Shown here one piece after another: positions 34,243 to 46,273 of a stretch of 64,000 bases of DNA. Below the pieces are notes generated by a model that was given only the letters and a program-made list of their open reading frames with translations, did no database searches and had not been told where the DNA came from. The stretch is from Acheta domesticus (lineage: Eukaryota; Arthropoda; Insecta; Orthoptera; Gryllidae), in the NCBI GenBank assembly GCA_031308135.1, contig JAHLJT010000631.1:178490184-178554183 (forward strand). Direction: 5' to 3'. Position numbers and translations under genes: made by a program. The stretch's first letter is position 1. Each line of letters starts with the position of its first letter.

Positions 34243-34782
34243 TTTTTGATTGATTGATTAGTGATTCAAGACGCGTCAACTGCTAAGGTCATTAATCCCG
34301 TGAGTGTAATGCATGTTTTTGCTCGGAAGTTGGCGGTGATCTTGTCCCACTGGATGATGAGATCCGGCGTCGACCTACCGTCGAATAGCGGTGTTTTCTT
34401 CAACTAAGTGTCTCCCACCAGCGAGGCACCACCCGAACCGGGACAAGCTCTACGCTACCGACCAGTCTCCCGGCATGTGTCGTAGTGTAGTCCATGTAAG
34501 TGTGTGTGTAAGGGGCGAGAATAGGACAAGGAATGGAAAAGAATGATTGCGCGCGGCCCGTGACTCGTTTGTTCGTACTGCTCCGGCATTTACCAGGTAT
34601 ACCAGGAGAAACCACGGAAAACTAATGATTAGAGCAGCCGGGCGCTAGAATTCTCCTCCAGTCAGCAACAGAACTCGACCTAGTTAACAAGCCAGAGTCA
34701 AAAATCCTATCACTGCGGGACTCTAACCTAGTACCTCCCGGTCATAGGCACTGCAGTGACCCTGAGTCACCTCTTCCGGTGT
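34243..34782 (-). mobile_element. Full-length tRNA-derived SINE, family 1, with target-site duplication
   Basis: A 540-bp element is bounded by the 9-bp direct repeat GTGATTCGG (34234-34242 and 34783-34791). On the minus strand it begins ACACCGGAAGAGGTGACTC. It then has a B-box-derived GGTTAGAGTCCC and the core GGAGAATTCTAGCGCCCGGC. Next come TTTTCCGTGGTTTCTCC, AATGCCGGAGCAGTACG and GCCGGGAGACTGGTCGG. The 3' end is GGGATTAATGACCTTAGCAG, then GACGCGTC and an AATCAATCAATCAAAAA tail. The duplication plus short-repeat tail is the signature of LINE-driven retroposition and makes this the reference copy for the family here. Confidence 0.93.
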
Positions 34783-34791
34783 GTGATTCGG

Positions 34792-35480
34792 ACGGCAGTG
34801 AGATGAGATACCACAAATGTAACCTAGTGGTGCTAAAACATCACATTTTTCTTGTATTAAGTATAATTTTGTTACGAAACTTCTATCAAAACATTGAAAT
34901 ATTTTAAATCGTTATATTCCTCTTTCTATGATCTATCCATTGCTATTAATAAAAGTATATAATTTGAACTAAAGAATAAATTTCTTGAAACCTAAAATTA
35001 GTACAAACAATATCTGTACCGTAATTACTTTCATCATTATTGAAAATTGAAGACTGAAAATTGCATTTTGATATCGTGATCCGATTAGAAGTTATGGGAT
35101 GGCCCCTAGTTGGTGGGACAATTATTTATATAAATAATTGTTTGATTCTAACTTGCATCTTAAGTTAGATAATGATAAAATTAACTGCTCTTTATTTGAT
35201 TGCTCATTGAAATATAAGTTCTGTCCAGGTGACAGTTCGCCGCAATTAGCTCTAAGGACTGGGAACACAATTCCACAGTTGGTGTTTGATCAGCCTCGCC
35301 AAGATTCCTATAAAGATTATCTCCACTTGGCCCTTCTTACCTGATTGCAAACGGTTTCTTCCAACCACCCTGCAAGTTCCGTGTTCCGAGGGGGGCACAG
35401 CACTTGGTGTGAGACTGAACATTGAGTATCGTCCTAGCAATCAGTGGATAAATAAAATAAAGCAAATGTATGGTTAAGAA
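34792..35480. other. Intergenic DNA with a short dispersed repeat
   Basis: A repeat at about 35050-35125 is described separately. The + frames at 35138-35344 and 35286-35477, which read into each other across a stop and frameshift (…TALGVRLNIEYRPSNQWIN), have moderate codon complexity. I do not recognise them. Confidence 0.5.
35050..35125 (+). repeat. Dispersed repeat shared with 56.73 kb
   Basis: AATTGCATTTTGATATCGTG then TTAGAAGTTATGGGATGGCCC here aligns with AACTGCATTTCGATATCGTG then TTAGAAGTTCTAAGGATTGCCC at about 56735-56805. It is a diverged two-copy repeat of unknown type. Confidence 0.7.
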
Positions 35481-35579
35481 TGCATTGCATTTTTTATATA
35501 CTTCAATAAATAAATTGTATTTAAAGGTCTCACATTCTAGCGGGAGTGAATCACCGTTACCTTCCCAGATTTAACATGC

Positions 35580-35620
35580 ACCACCCCATAGCTAATGACC
35601 ATAGCAGTTGACGCACCATA
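35580..35620 (+). repeat. Isolated SINE/LINE 3'-tail-like fragment
   Basis: GCTAATGACCATAGCAGTTG then ACGCACCATAAAAA matches the tail of family 1 SINE (GATTAATGACCTTAGCAGTTGACGCGTC). A similar fragment lies at 48690-48735. Solo tails fit 5'-truncated LINE or SINE insertions. Confidence 0.7.
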
Positions 35621-37530
35621 AAAAACACAATTATTAATCAATCTTGTGTCTAGTGAATTTAGAAAGAAGATACTTTACGAACAATGGGTATGCAAACAAT
35701 GCCTTAGGTAAAAACGTTCTTTAAGATTTCAACCAAAAATGTAGATGTACCAAATAATCAATTGATAAACGCTTGCGCAAATACAATCATTTTCTCCATT
35801 AACTATATCATATTTTTTTAATTTTGTGAAGCTTTTACCTATTACCTCAGGCAGCAATAATTAATTACTTGGCACTCACAAATAAACTTCATACTCACAA
35901 ATAATTATTGTGTTAAGCTTTTCTATACATGTGTTCTGAGAGTCTTTTCTACTTCACAATTTAGCATTCAGAAACAGGCAAAAGCAATTTATTAGTGAAT
36001 AACATAATGTTTGAGGTTCTTCGTTACCTTTTATTAATAAAAATACTAGAAGTTACATAAATTTCATTACATTCACGTATTCGTCTTCGTTCTCAGGCTC
36101 GACGTTCGACGATTCTGTGAACTTAATAATCAAATTTTCTCGCTCATTAATATTGACTTGAACAGACTTTTGATACGACTTCTCTGAACCCTATCATTTA
36201 ATAGACATCAAGTAAAAATGCCATTTCTCTCTGAGTTACTTTATGTTTTCGATCATTCATTCACCAAACTAGCCATTGTTCATCATTTTGTAGAACTTTC
36301 GATCACATTTTTAACCTGATCAGCATCAGAATTATCATAAATTTTGTACCTTTCTCGTTACCTGAAGATTGTGGACCGAGCACTATCTGTGGATAGAATT
36401 GACAAAATTTTGCCATGCATATTTTTCAATATTGTTTAGTCGGCATGTCAAAATATGCCCACACGAGTTACTTCTATATGCCTGCTTGGGAAGCCAGGCA
36501 TTCTTGCTGGCATGGGACACTTCCCTTGACTCCACTTTCATTCTTCCTCGAAATACACAAAGGTACGTACGGAGAGGTGTTCAAGGTGTAGCAGGGAAGG
36601 AACGAGCAAAGCGAGCCATGCCACGAATGCTCATGACCGTACATGAAAACATGTTTACCGGAGGTTTTTTGTCCATCTACTGTGATTTGTATTATATATC
36701 TATTATTACTGATTTCCTGTTTATTTAATTTTTAAACTCTGTCCTGTATAATCATTTTTAATAAGAATCAGAAATATGTTTGAATGACAAATTCAACACC
36801 TGTTTTCGTTTTGTGTTGTTTTTTAAGTAATTCTAGCAAGCCAGTTATGTTGCTCACGATCTTTATCTGGTTGTTCTAATCTGCCAAAATGTGAGTTTTC
36901 TATGACATGCTTTAGCGGAGGACCGTTACGAATATAAAATCTGAAATTTGTGGCAATTTTCAAAGAGGAATAAATACTTTTATGCAACATTTACTTGCTC
37001 TTTTTGTGAGTATGAATATTTTTATGATTGACGGTAACTTCTTGAGCACAATCTGCGCCATTTACTAGTTCATATGATTTCGAAGATTGCACAAACAAAA
37101 GTGCAGTGTTCCGTTCCATGACGACAAGCGTATTCCAAGAATCAACCTTGTTGTACGCTAGCGATATAGCATTTTGTTGCTTTCACTGGACGTGTATAGG
37201 TACACAATATAAACCCTTTGTTGACACTAATTGAGATAGTTTGCCATGTCTCTTCCACCATGTCTGCGGAACGACTTCATTTCAAAGACATGTCTAGCTC
37301 TACTCTTTGTTCAGGTGTGCATGTCCCCCACATTTACATCATTGTTTTGGCACAGCCTAAACAAAGATGAAGTAAACTCCTCATTTAGATCATACATTTT
37401 TCTCAGTTAATTAATGAAAGCTAAATTACTAATTAACACAAATTGAAACAAATTCAGTGAAGCAAAATTTCAACGCAAAGAGATCGAAAACTGAATTTGC
37501 AATTAAAAGAAAACATGCCAAATAAAATTT
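35621..37530. other. Intergenic DNA, no gene recognised
   Basis: A 119-codon + frame at 36369-36728 is the longest in this block. It has no motif that I know and composition close to background. The stretch 36820-37340 is somewhat less AT-rich and might be a decayed coding relic, but I cannot assign it. Confidence 0.5.
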
Positions 37531-37824
37531 CCTCGCGGGAACTCGCAGTCGATCGTGCGCTCAAAACGTGAGAGACGGGCGTCCCGCGCTTTCCGGCCGC
37601 TCTCCGTGGGATCCGGCCACAGCGGGAGCCGCAACCGCCGGCGGCCAGGCCACGGCCGCACCGCATCCGTCAGCGCCCTGCCTCACACCCACGCCCGTAC
37701 CCACACGCACGCCCACGCACTCGCAACTGACTTTACGGAGGCTTTGGAAACGAGGGCGGCGTATGGGCGAAGGCGAGGGCGAGGAGGAGAATAAGAAAGA
37801 GAGCGGGGGCAGGTGAGGCGTGGG

Positions 37825-37930
37825 CGAGGGCAGGACAGGATGGGGCAGAGTGGGGCGGGAGCGGGGGAGTGGGAGAGAGGGCAAGACAGGATGGGGCAGA
37901 GTGGGGCGGGAGCGGGGGAGTGGGAGAGAG
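37825..37930 (+). repeat. Two-copy tandem repeat of about 54 bp
   Basis: The block containing GGACAGGATGGGGCAGAGTG, then GGGCGGGAGCGGGGGAGTGG and GAGAGAGGGC, is repeated almost exactly in tandem immediately before the hexamer-based array. Confidence 0.85.
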
Positions 37931-37949
37931 GGCGGAGAACCGGGAAGGA

Positions 37950-38285
37950 AAGGGCGGGAGAGGGGGAGATTGCGAGTGCGAGGGCAAGTGCAAGTGCGAG
38001 TCTGAGTTCGAGGGCGATTGCGAAGGCGAGTGCGAAGTCGGGTGCGAGTGCGAATGCGAGGGTGAGTGCGAGGGTGAGTGCGAAGGCGAGTGCGAGTGCG
38101 ACGGTAAAGGCGAGTGCGCGAGCGAGTGCGAGTGCGAGTGCGAGGGCGAGTGCGAGGGCGAGTGCGAGGGCGAGTGCGAGGGCGAGTGCGAGGGCGAGTA
38201 CGAGTGAGAGGGAGAGGGCAAGGGGAAGGGCGAGTGCGAGGGTGATTGCAGGAGCGAGAGCGAGTGCGAGGGCGGGGCGAGGGTA
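37950..38285 (+). repeat. GAGTGC/GAGGGC hexamer-based minisatellite
   Basis: Near-continuous hexamers of the type GCGAGT, GCGAGG and GCGAAG, with the 12-mer GAGGGCGAGTGC most regular at about 38139-38200. All three + frames and the minus frames translate to alternating two-residue peptides (for example Ser-Ala-Arg-Ala, or Glu-Cys-Glu-Gly). Hexamer arrays stay open in several frames at once, so open length here is not evidence of coding. Confidence 0.95.
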
Positions 38286-38815
38286 AAGTGGTGGCGGCGC
38301 AGGGTGGGGCGTGGCGGGGAGGCATGGTCAGAGACGAGGGCGGGGGTGACAGAGAGAGCGACTCAAGGCTGTGGCAAGGTGGGGCGGAAACGAGGGCGAG
38401 GTGAGAGTGAGGACGGGGTGGAGTCTGGCCCGGAGGCGTGGGTGAGAGCCGGAGCGGGAGTGAGGGCGGGTCGAAGGCGAGGGCAGGGTCGAGGATGAGG
38501 GCCTGGGCGTGGGTAAGGGAGCCGGCTGGGGCGCGGGATCGCCGCGGGATCACAGGGGTGGATCTGAGAGCCAGCGATGCGGAGAGCTGCCGGGGGCTAG
38601 GGGCGAATGGAGGGGGGCTGACCGGGAGCGGGCGGCGCCGGGGGTGAGCGTAGTGGCCGGGGAAGCGAATGGGGTGGGGCGAGCAGGGGTTGGGAGTGTG
38701 TGGAAAGTGAACCTGGCGATCGAAAAGCGGAGGCGGAGCGGGTTCAATATTTGTGACCACGCAGGGAAAGACAACTGCCGCTCTAGGGTAGGGAAACACT
38801 TAAGGATCGAAACCC

Positions 38816-39990
38816 CATGCGTTTAGAGAAAAAATATTTAGCTCCTCGTCGTTAAATTAATTGTTTACGTCAGAATATGAAATGGAGACAATAAATGAGG
38901 AAGGGAATCGCATATACTTTTTAAATTACTGAATCCATTATTTTATGGAATGTAATATTTACTTTCACCTTTATTTTTATTTTTCAAAATTAACAAATGG
39001 ATCTAAATAATTGGTAAAATAGAAAACATATAAATATTATATTATTGAAATAAACGACAATCCTCAATTTGTTTTCTACTTAGGATGAAGGAATATATAA
39101 AATTAATATAGTTATTAGTATTTAAATGTAAGTGGTTGAAATATTGATTGAATATGGTGAATCAGCTACTAGCAGATAAATACAATTATTTTAGAAAAAA
39201 TATAAAAGCAAGTAACAGATCTCTTATCAATTAACTTTTATTTTTAGAAAAGTTCTAATATATTGATCGTAATCCGCCAAATAAATAGCAGGCACGGGTT
39301 GAGGTCATAGAAACTTGGTATCAGAATAATGTAGATATGTCAGGGAGAGACAACATGGAGCGGAATTAATATGCAAGCTTAATTTACGTTTCTCCGAATA
39401 GTAAGTGCCCGTATTCAAAACGTAAAATTGTGTTGGCTGTTTCATCATCACCATCATGTTTGTTTGCATTTCCAAGTGTATATGTTCATTTACAAGTTTC
39501 AGAGGAACAAATTGGCATTGAAACTATCATGTACATTTTCACGAAATTAGTCCATTTTGTGGATATTGTGGTGTGGAATTTTATGAATTTGTATACAAAT
39601 ACTAACACAGTCTTTTGCAATTTGTAAACGTTATTCTAATTTTCAGAAATAAGAAGAGACGTAACGAAATGGCAGAGGTGGGGAACAAATGAAGAGGTAG
39701 TTTTAAAATGTAATCATAAGGTTGACGTAAGAATAATTTGATCTTCACTAATTATCTCTGCTAATTTCACAGGAACTGAGAGAACTGGTAAATTTGAAGG
39801 AACAGTATCAGTGCTACTGAGAGAGATAGAACAAGAAATTATGCAATTTGTCATTGCCCCTTTTGCGAGAACAGATTAACAGTTCACACACAGAGCTAGA
39901 GTAACGGGACACATGTTCGCGTTTTGCAATGGGCACCTAAGCCATTAGCAGCTCCTACGTTTCCCATTGAATGACGTTTGTTCTGTTTGA
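38816..39990. other. AT-rich intergenic DNA, no feature seen
   Basis: No gene or repeat copy recognised; a 65-codon + frame at 39430 lacks any known motif. Confidence 0.6.
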
Positions 39991-40300
39991 TATTTCAGAG
40001 CAGGTTGGTGGAACAATCGGTGACAGGTTGTATGGAGTGGCTTGTGGCAGGCGGATTGCGGGGGAGGTGGGACCTGGGGGGTGGTGATGGCGACGGGGGT
40101 TGATGGTGAGGGCTGAGGCGTGGTGAAAGGGTGCGTTGGGGTGGCCTCACGATCGGGTGATCGGCGCTACGCTGCGGCGCGGTGACCACAGCGACATCAC
40201 TGCGCTGGGCGCCCCCGGCTCTCACATCGCGTCCTTTCGCGCAGTGCCACAGCGGGCAATCAGCCCAGAGCTCCGAAGCACCTGTCTCTTGCAAACAAAT
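39990..40300. other. GC-rich patch, weak CpG island
   Basis: G-rich left half (40030-40140) and CpG-bearing right half (40140-40270). The minus frame of 105 codons is Ser/Pro/His-rich and compositional. Confidence 0.45.
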
Positions 40301-40930
40301 AACAGAGAACAAAAATAGAAATAAAAGTGGGATTGTTCTTGAGTTTTAGTCAATGTTTAAATAAATAAATAAAAGCTACAAATACTCATGTTCTATTTAC
40401 TTCTTCATGTCATCCTAATTATTACTACACTGATACTTATTTAGTAATTTCCACCTGCATTTTACTACACTCACTTTCATGACATTGTTACCTATTTTTT
40501 TAAATGATGGTAGGTTATAAATATTAATGATCTTCAGCAGAAGCATTCAAACGGCTTTATTGTGTTTGTAACGCTCCAAAACATTTAAAATCAACTGTTA
40601 TATTTTGTCACATTACCTGACTTTCTCTTTCTCTTTATATTTCTCCTCTGATTTTCAGGTAAATTTTTTAAAAATATTTATTTACTTATGTAATTATTAC
40701 TAAATGCACTATTCCTCTCTCTTCAGTTCAAACAACGGAATTGGCCAATGACAGCCCCTTTGTCATTGGCAAATTCAGATGTATGTACTGAAGAAAGCGG
40801 AATTGCGTGTTTAGTACTAAATACATAAGTATGTATGTAAACAGTGTATGTATAAGTATGTATGTAAACATGTAAATAAATGAAAATTTACCATTGGTTT
40901 CATTACATCCCTATTTATTTATTATTAATT
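40300..40930. other. AT-rich intergenic DNA with a short tandem repeat
   Basis: AAGTATGTATGTAAACA occurs twice at about 40827 and 40855. No gene is seen. Confidence 0.6.
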
Positions 40931-41750
40931 TCGAGTGTTGGCGGCGTTTGTCCCGCGCGGGGCCAGTGGGCCCAGTGCGCGCGCGGCGCGGTGGCGCGTC
41001 GGCCAGCCGCTCGCTGCGATTTGCCGGCCGCGTCGCGCGTCAACTCATCAGAGCAGCAAAAACGGCGCCCGTCCGCGCTCCCGCCTCCGCCCGCGTCCTC
41101 GCAAATTGAAACAGCGCGCGCCCCGCGGAGTCGCCCAGGACTCACCGCCCCATCGCCCACCCGACCCACACTCCACCCACACTCCCACCATCCCACCCGA
41201 CCAGCCACCAGACCGGCCACATCCACACTCGTCTGGCCGCCCGACGTCCCGATAGACTTGTTCGCCCACCCACCAACCCTCCCATCCATCCGTAGGCCCG
41301 CGCGCCCATCCACGCACGCAAGCAGCCACCCACCCACCCCACCCAACCGTCCGCTCACACGCGTCCGGCTCCCTGGCCGTCCAACCGACCACCCACCCGT
41401 CTGCTTGACCACACACCCGACTTCCCTCCCACACACCCACACTCACACACACACCGCCCGCCCACCAATCCGCCTGCCCGCCCCCTTTCCAAAGCACCCA
41501 TTCTCCCATCCGCTCGCCTGACTATCCACCCGACCACCTCCCTCGTGTCGACGGCCGCCCAGCCTCCAGGCCGCCTGTATTTCTACTCTGTCGCTTCGCG
41601 TCAGCATCAAACTCCGCGCTATACCGCGTCGCGCTGCGTTCGACAGCTCTCCTCGTACAATATTTCTTTTTATTGTATTTTTGATGTTTTTAGTGGTGAC
41701 GCCGTAGTCGGCCGTTTAAGCGTGGTCAAAGCTGCGTGTCTCCCTCCGTA
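40930..41750. other. CpG island followed by C-rich simple sequence
   Basis: A dense CpG island (about 40930-41140, with GCGCGCGCGGCGCGGTGGCG) passes into a C-rich tract (about 41140-41500) of CCACCCAC/CGACC-type words, then complex CpG-bearing DNA to 41750. The 213-codon + frame and 175-codon minus frame across it are Pro/Thr/His- or Gly/Trp-rich products of the tract. It is a possible promoter region. Confidence 0.55.
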
Positions 41751-41759
41751 AGAGCAATA

Positions 41760-42310
41760 GCCATTGAAATCGTGAGCAGATGGGGCCTTGTTTAACATAT
41801 GGGTTTTAGTACTGTAATTTTGTAAGGAATTAAATACATATTTGTACTTTAAACCGGAAAATATTAGTTAATCAATATGTTATTTCAGAGTTTATTAGTC
41901 AGTATTTTAATAAAGCCTCATCTTTTACGTAAATTAGATCAACTTTTTAACTAAGTGTCTCCTATATCTTCACAAAGCCCAGAATGAAAATATCTGATTC
42001 TACAATAAAGGGATACTGCTTTTTGGAATCGTCTGGTTGTCTTGTGTACATCTTAATAGAATGGTGAACCAACATTAGAAATATGTTGCTAATTTGTGAG
42101 ACTTACAGAAATAAATGCGAAAATTATTTTTAAATTATAACTTATAACGTGATTTATAATTTTTAAAGATGCACAACTTAAACCATTTTCACAAATATAC
42201 ATTTTTACAAGTAAGTGAAGGTGAAATATTTTATCGTTTTTAAAGCAACAAAAAATGATAATTATTTACTAAAAATATTTTCTTTCTTTCCACGCATTAC
42301 ATTTTTTTAC
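41760..42310. other. AT-rich intergenic DNA, no feature seen
   Basis: No gene or recognised repeat. Confidence 0.6.
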
Positions 42311-42690
42311 GTTAGTGCCTTGTTTCTCCGGCACGTTGTGAGCGGCTGAAAAAGGTCTAACGAGCGCTTTGCATTTTCCTCCGTAGAGCATACTCTGACG
42401 TCACTATTCTCAGGGAAGATATGGTTCTCAGAGGCGAACAAAGGACGAGCGGCGTCGAGCGCCCCACGCGGTGACAGGGCACAATGGGGAGGATGAACTC
42501 TTAGCGCTGCAGCCTTTAAATGGCTCTTTTCTGGATAAAACGACGGGTCACAAGAAAATGCGCCGTGTTCCCGCTTTGATGTGTAGTAAAGGCTTGCAGC
42601 GGGAACAAAGAGAAGTATTTGGACGCGCGTCTTCACAAAAACATGGCTTAGCGGATGATCCGTGAGCATCCACCTCGGAATTCGTGAGAG
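42310..42690. other. Moderate CpG-bearing region
   Basis: GC content is above background with scattered CpG. Two opposing frames (128 codons minus, 64 plus) cross it without a recognisable domain. It may be an exon or regulatory block of an unknown gene; evidence is weak. Confidence 0.35.
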
Positions 42691-44390
42691 CAAGGAGTCG
42701 ATGCTAACGGTGACGTTGCGGACGAAATGTCGCTTGATGTATCTTTATGACCTATTTGTGGTCGTTTTATGTTGACCAACGAGTCTAAGTCGGGTTTTGT
42801 ATTGGAAATCAATAGCATGATTCTTTGGTAAACAGGGACTTTCTCTGTATTTACCAGTGCATAAATCTTAAATCTATTTCTAGATACATTTTAGTAGCTA
42901 TTTATATAACTTCTGACTTGTGTTAAGTACGAGGTATAACCCCATCATTAAAAATATAACATTATTATTGACATTCACCTCGATTATCTTGAAGGAATCA
43001 AATACGATAGAACCTGAAAAATGTACCTATAAAGTCCACTCCCAAATAAAACATTTTTTACTCACTCGAATGCAACAATTAAATGATATCAAAGTTCGGT
43101 TTTGTCTCATACTATAACTCGATTGCATTCACGTGATACTTCACGAATGCTTTTAAAGAAATTAATATGTGCACGTTATTTTCACTATAGTTTGGTTTTT
43201 ATCTTTCTTGAGTTTGGAATAAAAGAGTGAAGTTTCGGAGTGAGAGTTGGTAACAAAATATTTCATTCCAAAGGAATCTGAGTTTAATTGTTTCAAAAGG
43301 TAGACGACACTGTCCTTAAATTAATTAATTTTCATTATAACAATATAAAAAATTGCAAAATAAATCCAGGAATTGAAGTTTTGTTAAATTAATTCCTTTT
43401 TCTAATGTAAACATATTGTCAACATAAAAAATGATACTATTGCTCAGGTACTACAGGGTCAATCCATTTTAAGCAGTACGGCACTGATTGCTCGAGTATT
43501 TCAAATATATGTATGGTGTGTATGGGTTGATTTGAGTTAATGGGTGAAAAATAATAAGATTACTCCTTGCACGCACTTCTTCCCAATGAGGAAATTAAGC
43601 ATTTTTGCGTAAATTTACAAGCTTTGCAACCTACTTTAAGTGACATTTCAATGTTCGAATTCACACCGCAGTTTAAAATTACAGCAATCTTTCAAAAGTG
43701 CAAATTTCAAAATTTTGCCTACTCCCCAAACACAGATCTTACATTTAAAATGTTAGGAAAAATCAATATTACAATTTTTAGGAGAGGGTAATTTTTAAGA
43801 GATATGCTACTTATGGTTGATATTTTATATGAAGTATCTGCAATACTATGTGAAAATCACAGAAAAAAATGCTGTGGCTCAATTTTTCTATGAAACATTA
43901 CTCTCTAAAAATAGTAATTTGTTTATTCGCGATCCGTAAGTTTGTTGAAAATATTTCCACCATAAGAGCATATTAGGTAGATAAAATTACTGTGACTTAT
44001 AAGACAGATTTCACTTAATTCAATGCATTTTAGTAAAAAAAGTGCTGTATAATTTACAAAAACGTAAATGATGGCAAACCCAAAAGATGGCGGCTTCTAA
44101 CAAAAATGGTCGCCTTTTGAGAACAAAGTACAATAAGGTTTTTAAAAAACAGTTTTTCACAACCAAAACGTGAGGGAATTTATAAACACAGTGTTCACTT
44201 TTTCTGAGTTGGTGAGGAGACAACTTTTAATTCTGGACCACATAAAATGGAATTACCATTAAATAAAAAGAGATTTGTTATTTTAATTTTCAATTTTTTT
44301 AGTATTAACTGTGTTTTAACAACACATACTTCTCCCATAATTTGTTTCTTTTGCAATTTTCAAGATTTTGATGTTCAATGAAAATCGGAT
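42690..44390. other. AT-rich intergenic DNA, possible decayed repeat on the right
   Basis: No gene seen. From about 44020 to 44390 the wording becomes similar to family L body sequence, but I cannot align it with certainty. Confidence 0.5.
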
Positions 44391-44990
44391 CAGCGCCTCT
44401 TTTATAATCGTACTTTGCTCTATACAAGGAATAGATTAAAGAAAACATTTGGAACTTTTTTTGTCAAAATCATGCATTTAAATCTGTTCTCTAGACGCGG
44501 AATTACGAGGAAACTAATGGTATTTCGAAAAAAAATCTACACCATACTACTTAAAGATTCAATATTGAAAAAATAATTTTTATACAAAACCCTCCATCTG
44601 AAATACTTCAGGAGGCGTAGGAAGACATGAAGAAAATCCTTAACTCTTGCAGTTTTAAAAATTCAGTGAAATCAATAAAAGTCTGGTCTCAAACAGTTTA
44701 ACAAGAGTACTTTTCTCTAAGAACAAAATTGGAGCCATCTTTGTGAAAGTGAGACAATTTCCTTGAGTCTTTATGCAAAGTACCCTCTCAGCCCAACATA
44801 AAAATATCTATTTAATTTTCAAGTAGACGTGATGCCAGTTAAATCGATAGCGGAATATCAATTTTGGTGATAATCTTGCTAACAGTTTAGCTACCAAGAT
44901 TTTTCAAAGATGAACAGGCAAACCAACCGATGGACGTATGGACGTTTCGCTGTAAACCAATTTTTCGGTATCAAGGACACATAAAACATG
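44390..44990 (-). mobile_element. Family L repeat, copy L4 (diverged, head hairpin lost)
   Basis: On the minus strand it parallels L2: the head words are CGAAAAATTGGTTTACAGCG, the CGTCCATACGTCCATCGG octamer remnant, and ATCACCAAAATTGATATTCC. Internal words include GGCTCCAATTTTGTTCTT and, further in, AGTTCCAAATGTTTTCTTTA. The head hairpin is not visible; a (TA)n run lies where it should be. Confidence 0.7.
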
Positions 44991-45032
44991 GATTCCGACA
45001 ACACAACCTGATATATAATGTTTATTTATTAC

Positions 45033-45069
45033 TATATATATATATATATATAGACACACACACACACAC
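45033..45069. repeat. (TA)n-(CA)n compound microsatellite
   Basis: About ten TA dinucleotides, then G, then about eight CA dinucleotides, ending exactly at the left terminus of the 45.07-46.67 kb element. The expected TA target dinucleotide is therefore obscured there. Confidence 0.95.
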
Positions 45070-45419
45070 AGTAAAACCCCTTTATAAGACACATCTGGGG
45101 GAATGGAATTTTGTCTCTTATAAGTGGGAACTCTTATAAGTGGGAAAATGCGTTTTGACGTGTTTAATGAGGTGTTATCATATTTTTAGTGGATTAGTAT
45201 GATTTGTACACTTATTTTAAACTTGAGGAAACATAAATTATTTGATTCCGGAGCCCATTTAACCAGATCTATTGAGGTGAACTTTATGACATTTAAAGTA
45301 CCTGTGCTCATAAATAGATTATGAGAACAAATCGCCTCTAATGTAAATATTGACACAAGATAAAAAAAATTTAACTTTTGTGTAATTTTTGAAAAAACAA
45401 ATGAATAGAGCAAAACGAT

Positions 45420-46091
45420 GTTAACAGTCTTATAAAGTACCTTTATAACATCATACCAAAGTTTAAAGAAAAAATTTATAGCCGCTTTTGGGAAAATCTT
45501 GTTTCTGTAAATGTTTATTATTTCACTCGATATTACGTGAAAAATTTTTTTTGGTACACAATGTTAATGAAAGGCCTAATAATAGAGAAAAATTTGTATT
45601 ATAGAAAAAAATTCTATCTTCAATTTTGTAGCTAAAGAAAAACACAGAAAAAACTGCACACTTTTTCAATTTTCGAAAATTTAGAGGTAACAGTGAAAAT
45701 CCTAACAATGTCACTTCTATAAGTGAATTTCACTCTATTCTTACAGGAAATTTAAAAAAAAAGTTGGAGCTATTTTTGGGGAAATTTTGAAAATGTCCCA
45801 CGGGTTTCATGTACAGTACCCACAAAAAAATTAGAATGTTTTTCAAAACCGCAGAGTTCCGAATGGAAACAGATTGATCGCGGAATATTCATTTTGGAAA
45901 AACATGTACGAATAGTTTTGGCGCTAGTGTTATTCACGGACGGACGAATGGAAGTTTTGAAAGAAAAAACAAAACCTTTTTCGGTATCAGGAGACCCCAA
46001 AACATGCGTTCTGTTAAAATCTCGAAGTCGATTTTCTGCAGCATTACATTACTTTCTCTATATTACGTATATATGTACGTACACGAGAAAG
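45420..46091 (-). mobile_element. Family L repeat, copy L5, nested in the pogo/Tigger-like element
   Basis: The minus-strand head hairpin is at 46052-46091 (CTTTCTC and GAGAAAG arms around a TATATATGTACGT-rich loop). Then come the AAAAGGTTTTGTTTTTTC region, CGTCCGTCCGTGAAT (octamer remnant), AACACTAGCGCCAAAACTAT and CAAAATGAATATTCCGCG. Body units reach to about 45420. It must be younger than the element it interrupts. Confidence 0.8.
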
Positions 46092-46157
46092 TAACAATTG
46101 AAAACACTGGTCAAAACAATAAGTGCAAAATACTGTGATTTATTCAACTCTGACTCT

Positions 46158-46273
46158 GGCAGGTATCAGCTGCTGACGGTTTCATCCAATCGGGAGCTTG
46201 AAAGTCACCATCTTAACGTCACTAGCGACACAGAAGCTTCCGATTGGATGAAACCGTAACAGCTGATACCTGT
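46158..46273. mobile_element. Palindromic MITE (about 115 bp)
   Basis: The left arm GCAGGTATCAGCTGCTGACG…TTTCATCCAATCGGGAGCTT and the complement of the right arm (AGGTATCAGCTGTTACGGTT…CATCCAATCGGAAGCTT) match over about 40 bp with few changes; the middle is about 35 nt. A related half is at 56173-56212 (GGTCATCAGCTGTCACGG then TTCAATCGGGAGCTT), so this is a dispersed family and not a chance palindrome. It sits inside the pogo/Tigger-like element. Confidence 0.88.

Larger units (their letters stand above)
37530..38815. other. Large CpG island with strand-asymmetric repeats
   Basis: GC-rich throughout with dense CpG. The left 200 bp (37540-37740) is complex sequence and looks like a standard CpG island; from about 37740 the + strand becomes G/purine-rich. 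A 412-codon minus frame (37561-38799) crosses the island, but its Arg-Thr-Arg-Pro repeats come from the minisatellite at 37.95-38.28 kb, and other frames of the same DNA are open too. I therefore do not call it a gene. Confidence 0.6.

Noticed and set aside
36369..36728. 119-codon plus frame as a host gene
   Set aside because: No recognisable domain, no codon bias visible and no splice or promoter context.
37561..38799. 412-codon minus-strand open frame
   Set aside because: Its Arg-Thr-Arg-Pro and Ser/Pro runs are direct translations of a hexamer-based minisatellite. Neighbouring frames on both strands over the same DNA are also open, so length is not evidence of coding.
40880..41521. 213-codon plus-strand frame
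   Set aside because: Its Pro/Thr/His-rich repeats come from CCACCCAC-type sequence; the hydrophobic N-terminal stretch arises from the AT-rich flank, not a credible signal peptide.
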